Positions 6,364 to 11,303 of a stretch of 11,303 nucleotides of DNA are shown here, piece after piece (position 1 is the stretch's first letter; the number at the start of each line of letters is the position of its first letter). The notes under the pieces are model-generated. The model did not search any database and had not been told where the DNA came from. It worked only from the letters and a program-made list of their open reading frames with translations. The translations under genes were made by a program, and so were the position numbers. Source of the stretch: Roseiflexaceae bacterium (GTDB lineage Bacteria; Chloroflexota; Chloroflexia; Chloroflexales; Roseiflexaceae). The stretch lies in the NCBI GenBank assembly GCA_014381165.1, contig JACMIM010000094.1:1-11303 (forward strand), written 5' to 3'.

Positions 6364-7653
6364 CTAGACACGCGCTAGGGCCTGCTCCAAATCGGCCAGG
6401 ATATCGTCGATCGTCTCGATGCCGACCGAAAGCCGCACATAATCGTCGGTGACACCGCTGGACTGCTGCTGCTCGCTGGTCAGCTGGCGGTGCGTGGTCG
6501 AGGCCGGGTGAACCGCCAGGCTCTTGGCATCGCCGATGTTGACCAAGTGCGAGAACAGCTTCAGGCTTTCGATAAAGCGCGCGCCTGCCGCCCGCCCGCC
6601 CTTGATGCCAAAGCCAACCAGGCCGCTCTGGCCTTTCGGCAGGTACTTTTGGGCCAGCGCGTAACTCGGGTGCTCCGGCAGGCCGGGGTAGACCACCCAG
6701 TTGACTTTTTCCTGCTCCTTCAGAAACTTGGCGACCGCCAGCGCGTTCTGGCTATGGCGCTCGACCCGCAAGCCCAGCGTTTCCAACCCTTGCAGCAGCA
6801 GAAATGCGTTGAATGGACTGAGCGCCGCGCCAATGTTGCGTAGCAGCTGCGTGCGAACCTTGGTGATGTAGGCCAGCTCGCCAAAGGCCTCGGTGTAGAT
6901 CAGCCCGTGGTACGCGGCCACCGGGCGGGTGAATTCGGGGAAGCGGCCATTCGCCCAGTTGAACTTACCGCTGTCCACAATCAGGCCGCCGATCGTGGTG
7001 CCATGGCCACCGATATACTTGGTGGCCGAGTGGACGATGATATCCGCGCCCCACTCGAACGGGCGGTTGAGATACGGCGTTGCCGTGGTCGCATCCACAA
7101 TCACCGGTACACCCTTGGCATGCGCGATCCCGCTGATCCGCTCCAGATCGATAATGTCCAATCGCGGGTTGCCGATCAGCTCAAGGAACACAGCTTTGGT
7201 GCGGTCGTCGATCGCGGCCTCGAAGCCGGCGAAATCGCGACCATCGACAAAGCGCGGCTCGATCTGTAGCCGGCGGAACTCCTCCTGGAATAGCGTGTAG
7301 GTGCCGCCGTACAGGTCGGTCGAGGCGATAATATTATCGCCGGGGTTAGCCAGCGCCAACAGGCTGAAGGCCGTCGCCGCCTGGCCGGATGCCACCGCCA
7401 GCGCGCCCACGCCGCCCTCAAGCGCAGCGATGCGCAGCTCCAATACTTCCTGGGTGGGGTTGCCGACCCGGCTGTAAATGTTGCCGGCCTCGGCCAGATC
7501 GAACAAGCGCGAGGCGTGCTCTGAATCTTTGAACACAAACGATGTCGAAGCGTAGATTGGCACGGCGCGAGCGCCAGTGGTCGGGTCAGCAACTTGGCCA
7601 GCGTGCAGCGCCAGCGTATCGAAGCCGGTGAACGTGATCTCGTCAGTCGTCAT
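6364..7653 (-). CDS. metY: O-acetylhomoserine sulfhydrylase (aminocarboxypropyltransferase)
   Basis: A 429-residue PLP enzyme of the Cys/Met metabolism family. It joins O-acetylhomoserine with sulfide (or a thiol) to give homocysteine for methionine synthesis in the cytoplasm. Visible landmarks are the N-terminal TLALHAGQVADPTTGARAVP, the YSRVGNPTQEVLE motif, the SGQAATAFSLLAL segment, the cofactor aspartate in VIVDATTATPYLNRP, and the PLP lysine K212 in VHSATKYIGGHGT. The C-terminal LVNIGDAKSLAVHPASTTH and SVGIETIDDILADLEQAL are typical of MetY rather than cystathionine synthases. The start at 7653 is chosen because AAAGGA (7660-7665) is six bases away; the ATG at 7659 lies too close to that site. 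Length is normal. Its upstream region is the repeat array at 7677-7879, beyond which lies the oxygenase on the same strand. No SAM riboswitch is recognisable. Confidence 0.93.
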   Translation of the reverse strand: MTTDEITFTGFDTLALHAGQVADPTTGARAVPIYASTSFVFKDSEHASRLFDLAEAGNIYSRVGNPTQEVLELRIAALEGGVGALAVASGQAATAFSLLALANPGDNIIASTDLYGGTYTLFQEEFRRLQIEPRFVDGRDFAGFEAAIDDRTKAVFLELIGNPRLDIIDLERISGIAHAKGVPVIVDATTATPYLNRPFEWGADIIVHSATKYIGGHGTTIGGLIVDSGKFNWANGRFPEFTRPVAAYHGLIYTEAFGELAYITKVRTQLLRNIGAALSPFNAFLLLQGLETLGLRVERHSQNALAVAKFLKEQEKVNWVVYPGLPEHPSYALAQKYLPKGQSGLVGFGIKGGRAAGARFIESLKLFSHLVNIGDAKSLAVHPASTTHRQLTSEQQQSSGVTDDYVRLSVGIETIDDILADLEQALARV

Positions 7654-7673
7654 GTTCATTCCTTTCGTGCGCT

Positions 7674-7702
7674 TTTTTACCGCGAAGAACACAAGAAGAC
7701 AA
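7674..7702 (-). promoter_or_regulatory. Candidate metY promoter inside the first repeat copy
   Basis: On the minus strand TTGTCT (7702-7697) and TAAAAA (7679-7674) are 17 bases apart, each with four of six consensus matches. The spacer is almost entirely repeat sequence (the first CGAAGAACA copy). If real, the 5' leader would be very short, about 15 bases, with the Shine-Dalgarno at 7660-7665. Read-through from the oxygenase gene is the alternative. Confidence 0.25.
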
Positions 7703-7879
7703 TTGTTACCACGAAGAACACGAAGAGCGCGAAGAACGCGAAGAACGCAAGAAGACGTGAGAAACCGTCAGAAGCATCCGAACTTTCCGGTTCTTTTCTT
7801 TCTTTTCTTCCTCCGGCCTTCGTGTTCTTCGTGTTCTTCGTGGTTAAACTATCCGACCTTCGTGTTCTTCGTGGTTAAA
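7677..7879. repeat. Inverted array of 9-bp-periodic CGAAGAACA repeats
   Basis: The 236 bases between metY and the oxygenase are mostly repetitive. Two direct copies begin TTACCGCGAAGAACACAAG (7677) and TTACCACGAAGAACACGAAG (7706), the second running on with CGAAGAACG units to about 7756. Two copies in the opposite sense occupy 7817-7847 and 7858-7879, reading CCTTCGTGTTCTTCGTGGTT. The inverted copies are each followed by similar sequences, AACTATCCGACC and AACTGTCCGGCC; a related AACTTTCCGGTT is at 7781-7792. The second direct and first inverted copies could pair over about 28 bp around a roughly 60-base loop. The repeat recalls the dispersed CACGAAGAACACGAAG elements of many environmental genomes. 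The open frames across it (for example TTKNTKSAKNAKNARR) are a by-product of the repeat. Confidence 0.85.
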
Positions 7880-7889
7880 CTGTCCGGCC

Positions 7890-8918
7890 TCAGGCCACGG
7901 CCTCAGGCTCCAGCAAATCGGCGTGGTGGCGCTCGGCTACGTCCGGGTGCGAGCGCAGGCGGCTCTTCAGGTGGTTGCGCCCAGTCTCATAAAACAGCGG
8001 ATTAAGCGGGTCGACGGTCAGTCCGCGTGTCTGCCCGACCAGCTCGTTCGGCAAACGCAGCAGCGGCACCGTCGAATCGAGCCGTGCGCTGAAGAAGAAC
8101 GCCACCGAAAGCCGGTCGCTGCCGATTGGCGGCGTGATCACGCGGTGAACCGTGGCGCGCAGGTAGCCATTCGAGGCCAGCTCCAGCACCTCGCCAATAT
8201 TGACCACAAACGTGCCGGGAATCGGCGGCGCACTGATCCAGCTGCCACCCTCGCCTTCGACCTCTAGCCCTTTCTGTACGTCCTGGAGTAGAATTGTCAC
8301 AAAGCCGCCGTCCTTGTGTGCGCCCACGCCCTGGCTGCTTTCGGTCGCATCGCGGCCTGGGTAGCGAATGATTTTGAGCAGATGGTGTGGCTCGGGCGTG
8401 TAGATCTGCTCGAAAACATTTTCGGACTGGCCGAGCGCCGCCGCGAAAATCTTGACCATGCGGATGGCTAGATCGCTGGCCGCTGCCTGATACGCTAAAA
8501 TGGTCGGGAGCAGTTCGGGCAGCGCGCTCGGCCATTGGTTCGGCCCCTGGAGTCGCGCCCAGGCTGGCGCATCACCGTCGCGCGGCAGCGCGGCGCGCTC
8601 CGCGCCAATGTCGATCTGCTCGCGCCAGTCGCGCTGGCCGCGTGTGACTTCCATACCCTTGCGATTGTAGCCACGGAAATGCGGCGAATTGACCATCTCG
8701 ATCTCAAGCTTGTCGGCCTCGGGCAGCGCGAAGAAGCGGCGTGAATGATTCAGCACTTGGTCGATCAAGCCCTGATCGACGCCATGGCCAGTAATGTAGA
8801 AAAAGCCAAGCCCGGTAGCCGTGCGACGCAACTCCTCAAGAAACGCGGCGCGCTCGGCAGGCTCGCCTTCGAAGCGGGCGATATCGAGCACGGGTAAGGC
8901 CGTCCATGGTGCAGTCAT
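7890..8918 (-). CDS. 2-oxoglutarate/Fe(II)-dependent oxygenase, isopenicillin-N-synthase-like
   Basis: A 342-residue cytoplasmic non-heme iron oxygenase of the DIOX_N plus 2OG-FeII_Oxy type. The N-terminal domain has LPVLDIARFEG (7-17) and the segment TGLGFFYITGHGVD. The iron ligands are H201 and D203 in GVGAHKDGGF and H258 in ATVHRVI; R269 and S271 in DRLSVAFFFSA form the usual R-x-S co-substrate site. The family hydroxylates, desaturates or cyclises small molecules, and the substrate cannot be read from sequence. Members range from plant hormone oxidases to bacterial enzymes of unknown role. The start at 8918 is supported by AAAGGAG (8924-8930) five bases upstream; an in-frame ATG at 8972 would add 18 residues and has no ribosome site. 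It is divergent from the VOC/threonine synthase pair, with a shared palindrome, and upstream of metY across the repeat array. Confidence 0.9.
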   Translation of the reverse strand: MTAPWTALPVLDIARFEGEPAERAAFLEELRRTATGLGFFYITGHGVDQGLIDQVLNHSRRFFALPEADKLEIEMVNSPHFRGYNRKGMEVTRGQRDWREQIDIGAERAALPRDGDAPAWARLQGPNQWPSALPELLPTILAYQAAASDLAIRMVKIFAAALGQSENVFEQIYTPEPHHLLKIIRYPGRDATESSQGVGAHKDGGFVTILLQDVQKGLEVEGEGGSWISAPPIPGTFVVNIGEVLELASNGYLRATVHRVITPPIGSDRLSVAFFFSARLDSTVPLLRLPNELVGQTRGLTVDPLNPLFYETGRNHLKSRLRSHPDVAERHHADLLEPEAVA

Positions 8919-9022
8919 CAGCTCTCCTTTCGTGATACAAGCCAGCAATGCGGTTCGGATGAAGAAACGCACAATGGCCGTTTCGACCGCCTCTGACCCA
9001 GCGCTGAATCGGCTGTGTCAGT

Positions 9023-9051
9023 AATTTATTATACTTGATAAACATTGTCAA
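9023..9051 (-). promoter_or_regulatory. Promoter of the oxygenase gene
   Basis: On the minus strand a perfect -35 TTGACA (9051-9046) is followed after 17 bases by TAAATT (9028-9023), four of six matches to the -10 consensus. A second -10-like TATAAT (9033-9028) is also present but would be only 12 bases from the -35. The region is markedly AT-rich within GC-rich surroundings. The leader to the ATG at 8918 would be about 97 bases. The remaining sequence, 8931-9020, shows no further structure. Confidence 0.55.
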
Positions 9052-9054
9052 GTA
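9032..9054. promoter_or_regulatory. 23-bp palindromic operator between divergent genes
   Basis: Arms TACTTGA (9032-9038) and TCAAGTA (9048-9054) are perfect inverted repeats around 9 bases, and AA (9040-9041) pairs with TT (9045-9046) within, so 9 of 11 positions per half are symmetric about base 9043. It covers the -35 and spacer of the oxygenase promoter and lies 27 bases before the VOC gene start. Length and symmetry suit a dimeric winged-helix repressor such as a MarR-type protein. No regulator gene lies in the window, so the protein is unknown. Confidence 0.6.
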
Positions 9055-9080
9055 CTTCAACGATAGGAATTACGGGGAAT

Positions 9081-9770
9081 ATGAGCTATCAACTCGATCA
9101 CCTTGTCATCCTGGTACACGATCTCGCCCAAGCCCACAGCGATTACACTGCGCAGGGCTTCACCGTCACGCTGGGCGGCGCGCACACCGACGGCGCGACC
9201 CATAACGCGCTGATCTCCTTTGCCGAGGGCAGCTACCTCGAGCTGATCGCCTTTCTACGCGACGCCCCGGAACACCGCTGGTGGCGGCACACCACAGCCG
9301 GCGAAGGGCTGATCGACTGGGCGCTGCTGCCCGGAAACATCACCGCCGAGATCGCCGCAGCTCATGCGGTGGGACTGGCCTACACCGGCCCCGATGGTGG
9401 CGGGCGGCGCAGGCCGGACGGCCAGGAACTGCGCTGGCAAACGGGCCTAGCGCCCTCGCCCGATCTACCTTTTTTGTGCGCCGACCTGACCGCGCGTTCG
9501 TTGCGTGTTCCTGCTGGCCCGGCACAACAGCATGCAAACGGCGCGACCGGCATTGCCGAAGTTGTGATCGCCGTCGCCGACCTTGCAGCCAGTGCGGCGC
9601 GCTACCGGGCGCTGTTGGGCTTGCCGCCTACCGCGCCACTGGAATCACTCAAATTGGGCGAAACAATACTCAGGCTGGTCGGGCCGGGTGATTCCGCCGT
9701 CGATGCACAGCTGGCTGCGCGTGGCGAGGGGCCACACGCGCTGGTCGTGCGCGGAAGGGAGCTAGCGTGA
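9081..9770 (+). CDS. VOC-family protein, glyoxalase-like
   Basis: A 229-residue cytoplasmic protein of the vicinal-oxygen-chelate superfamily with two modules. The first begins YQLDHLVILVHDLAQAHSDY (H7 in the usual metal-ligand place) and includes H41 and the strand YLELIAF with E54, also in a ligand position; it resembles the Glyoxalase_3-like domain. The second begins near residue 158 with IAEVVIAVADLAASAARYRA, where the usual histidine is glutamate (E160). Such proteins bind a metal and act on, or merely bind, small oxygenated compounds. The ATG at 9081 is chosen because the homology starts there; a TTG at 9045 lies inside the operator. The ribosome site is unclear: AGGA at 9065-9068 is far and GGGGA at 9074-9078 is close. 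The gene overlaps the threonine synthase by four bases (GTGA), so the two probably act together. Confidence 0.82.
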   Translation: MSYQLDHLVILVHDLAQAHSDYTAQGFTVTLGGAHTDGATHNALISFAEGSYLELIAFLRDAPEHRWWRHTTAGEGLIDWALLPGNITAEIAAAHAVGLAYTGPDGGGRRRPDGQELRWQTGLAPSPDLPFLCADLTARSLRVPAGPAQQHANGATGIAEVVIAVADLAASAARYRALLGLPPTAPLESLKLGETILRLVGPGDSAVDAQLAARGEGPHALVVRGRELA

Positions 9771-11014
9771 GCTACATTTCCCACCTGCGCGGCCTTGGCT
9801 CGGGCCAGCACTACCGGGCCGATACGCCAATGAACTTGGATCCACTCGACGGCCGGCCAGTCGAAATAGTGCTCGATCTAGAGCGGCTAGCATTCGAGCT
9901 GCCAGATTATGCCTGGTACCACCCGGAGCGGCGCGACATGTGGCGCTTCGGTGCGTTGCTGCCGCTCGACATTGCCAATGCCGACGACCGCCGCCATATC
10001 GTGCCGCTTGGCGAGGGTTGCACGCCACTCCGTGATTATTCGCGCCACCCCTTGGCGCGTGCGCTGGGCCTGACGCTCCAGGTGAAAGACGAGGGCAAGG
10101 CCGAGACTGGCTTTGGCGCAAATCCAACCCAATCGTTCAAGGATCGTGGCATGGCCATGACTGTAGCCATGGCGCGGCACTATGGTCTAACACAATTGGC
10201 AATTCCCACCCAGGGCAACGCCGGCGATTCGCTTGCAACCTATGCGCTAGCGGGCGATCTGGCCGTGGTAGTGGTGATGCCCGACAACACGCCTATGCCA
10301 ATTCAGGGCCGCGTGGCCGCGTTGGCCGCGCGCCATGCCCAAATCGAGTTGGCGTTTGTGCGCGGCACCATCCGCGAAGCTGGCGCGCTGCTGCGCGAGC
10401 GCTACCTGCCGCAGGGCTACTTCAATGTGGCAACGTTTCAGGAGCCGGGCTGGCGGATCGAGGGCAAGAAGACGCTTGGCCTGGAGCTGGCCGAGCCGCA
10501 GAGCAGCAGCCGTAGATGGCAACTGCCTGATGTGATCGTCTATCCAACTGGTGGTGGCACCGGCGTGCTGGGCATGTGGAAGGCTTTTGCCGAACTCGAA
10601 GCACTTGGCGTGATCGGCGGCGAGCGCCCGCGCATGGTCTGCGTGCAGGCCGCCGCAACCCCGCCGATCGTCAATGCTTGGCGCAGCGGTGCCGCCGATA
10701 CCACGCCGGTCGCAGCGGGGCCGACGCTATGCACTGGGCTGAATGTGCCTGGCGGCGTCGGCCACTTCATGGTGCTGGAAATCATCCGCGCCAGCGGCGG
10801 CTGCGCAATCGCAGTCGAGGAGGACGCGACCGCCGCAGCGTTCGCTGCGCTCTGGCGCGAAACTGGTTGGTGGCTTTGCCCCGAGACAGCCGCCTGCTTC
10901 GCCGCACTTGAACCGCTGGCCGATCAGGGCATGCTCAAACGCGGCGAGCGCGTGGTCGTGGTCAATACCGCATCGTTCGAGAAGTACCTGCCGGAAGTGC
11001 GGCATCTGTTGTAG
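9767..11014 (+). CDS. thrC: Threonine synthase with degenerate zinc ribbon
   Basis: A 415-residue fold-type II PLP enzyme; threonine synthase converts O-phosphohomoserine to threonine and phosphate. Landmarks are the LGEGCTPLRDYSR motif, the PLP lysine K125 in NPTQSFKDRGMAM, the NAGDSLATYAL segment, YPTGGGTGVLGMWKAF with the phosphate-binding glycine loop at 261-266, and the C-terminal VVVNTASFEKY. The N-terminus keeps the frame of the usual zinc ribbon (GLGSGQHYRADTP, then PLDGRPVEIVLDLERL) but the four expected cysteines are missing. The start is GTG at 9767, within the stop of the VOC gene, with AAGGGAG (9755-9761) five bases upstream. The coupling to a VOC protein is unusual for a plain biosynthetic gene. 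A relative acting on another phosphorylated amino acid, as cysteate synthase does with sulfite, cannot be excluded. Confidence 0.85.
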   Translation: MSYISHLRGLGSGQHYRADTPMNLDPLDGRPVEIVLDLERLAFELPDYAWYHPERRDMWRFGALLPLDIANADDRRHIVPLGEGCTPLRDYSRHPLARALGLTLQVKDEGKAETGFGANPTQSFKDRGMAMTVAMARHYGLTQLAIPTQGNAGDSLATYALAGDLAVVVVMPDNTPMPIQGRVAALAARHAQIELAFVRGTIREAGALLRERYLPQGYFNVATFQEPGWRIEGKKTLGLELAEPQSSSRRWQLPDVIVYPTGGGTGVLGMWKAFAELEALGVIGGERPRMVCVQAAATPPIVNAWRSGAADTTPVAAGPTLCTGLNVPGGVGHFMVLEIIRASGGCAIAVEEDATAAAFAALWRETGWWLCPETAACFAALEPLADQGMLKRGERVVVVNTASFEKYLPEVRHLL

Positions 11015-11073
11015 CAGGGGCGCAGCAAGGGCGTGCTGCTGGCGGCAGCACGCCCTTACTGCGCCCCTGCTAC
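11011..11073. terminator. Long hairpin carrying the stop codons of both convergent genes
   Basis: Arms 11011-11039 and 11045-11073 form a 29-position stem with a single mismatch (11026/11058) and a 5-base loop. The outer arm is GTAGCAGGGGCGCAG, the inner AAGGGCGTGCTGC. The left arm holds the TAG of thrC (11012-11014). The right arm holds the TAA (11056-11058) and last five codons of the molybdoenzyme gene. It probably terminates transcription in both directions. The outer arm resembles the GTAGGGGCG palindrome at 4271, so it may be an inserted REP-like element. Confidence 0.85.
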
Positions 11074-11303
11074 GATCACCGGGACACGGTGCCATGCGTT
11101 GTTCATGTATCCCTTGGCATTCCAGACCTGCTCGACCAGCGCTGGCTGGCTGTTGGCGGCTGTATCCCAGGCCCGTACAATGATGCTGGTAGTTACGTTA
11201 GTTATGTCGAGCTGTGCCCGCCACAAGCACCAGCTGCCCACAGCATCGGCACTGGTCATATCGGCTGTGTGCCAGCTTCGGCCTTGGTCGGTCGAGAGTT
11301 CGA
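11056..11303 (-). CDS. Sulfite-oxidase-family molybdoenzyme, C-terminal end (cut by window edge)
   Basis: The final 81 residues of a gene that enters from the right edge; no start is in the window. The fragment reads as the immunoglobulin-like Mo-co dimerisation domain of sulfite oxidase and YedY-like enzymes: ELSTDQGRSWHTA, then a WCLWRAQLD strand, SIIVRAWDTAANSQP, and the terminal GYMNNAWHRVPVIVA. In the family the upstream domain binds molybdopterin and oxidises sulfite to sulfate, often outside the membrane; none of the catalytic part is visible, so substrate and export signals cannot be judged. The last residues VAGAQ and the TAA are encoded by the hairpin arm. Convergent with thrC, 41 bases between the stop codons. 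Confidence 0.8.
   Translation of the reverse strand, partial: ELSTDQGRSWHTADMTSADAVGSWCLWRAQLDITNVTTSIIVRAWDTAANSQPALVEQVWNAKGYMNNAWHRVPVIVAGAQ

Noticed and set aside
7594..7878. Small plus-strand protein rich in TKNTKSAKNAKN and FVFFVFFVV
   Set aside because: This is translation of the 9-bp-periodic repeat and metY antisense sequence; no ribosome site or conserved coding signal.
7677..7879. CRISPR array
   Set aside because: The periodicity is 9 bp, the copies are in opposite senses, and there are no regular unique spacers or cas genes.
9028..9051. TATAAT at 9033-9028 as the -10 for the TTGACA box
   Set aside because: The spacing is only 12 bases; TAAATT at 9028-9023 gives the usual 17.
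9045..9080. TTG start adding 12 residues to the VOC protein
   Set aside because: It lies inside the palindromic operator and has no ribosome site; homology starts at the ATG at 9081.

Overview
The window is high-GC, densely coded DNA. It looks chromosomal and most like a Chloroflexota (Chloroflexia/Roseiflexus-type) bacterium. That placement is an inference, resting on long GC-rich palindromes of the GTAGGGGCG type at gene ends, secreted proteins carrying a short F-x-P-L motif, and the gene complement. No rRNA, tRNA, CRISPR, transposase or phage gene is visible. Nine of the ten genes are ordinary intact ORFs or edge-truncated ORFs of recognisable families. No intergenic gap exceeds about 300 bases.

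Left part (1-1557): a minus-strand operon reads off the left edge. It encodes a small four-helix membrane protein, a single-domain type IV/Flp prepilin peptidase, and (by a 4-base stop/start overlap) the N-terminal part of a DegV-like protein. It is divergent from the next block across a 297-bp regulatory region that holds 11-bp-spaced direct repeats and candidate promoters for both sides.

Middle (1558-6283): two plus-strand genes for large secreted proteins. One is a G8-domain/parallel beta-helix protein strikingly like the animal CEMIP/TMEM2 hyaluronidase family. The other is a GH30-like glycoside hydrolase with a Pro/Thr-rich C-terminal tail. Together they look like an extracellular polysaccharide-degrading pair. 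A near-perfect palindrome separates them and another follows the second gene.

Right part (6364-11303): amino-acid and sulfur metabolism. A minus-strand pair encodes O-acetylhomoserine sulfhydrylase (metY) and a 2-oxoglutarate/Fe(II) oxygenase, separated by an inverted array of 9-bp-periodic CACGAAGAA repeats. Divergent from the oxygenase lies a plus-strand pair: a VOC/glyoxalase-like protein overlapping by 4 bases a threonine synthase that has lost the cysteines of its N-terminal zinc ribbon. The divergent promoter region holds a 23-bp palindrome over a perfect -35 box. At the right edge, the C-terminal domain of a sulfite-oxidase-type molybdoenzyme converges on the threonine synthase. A 63-bp hairpin there carries the stop codons of both genes.

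Nothing here is a wholly unknown system. The most distinctive items are the bacterial CEMIP-like protein paired with a GH30 enzyme, the palindrome family that ends genes, and the palindrome-controlled divergent unit around the atypical threonine synthase.
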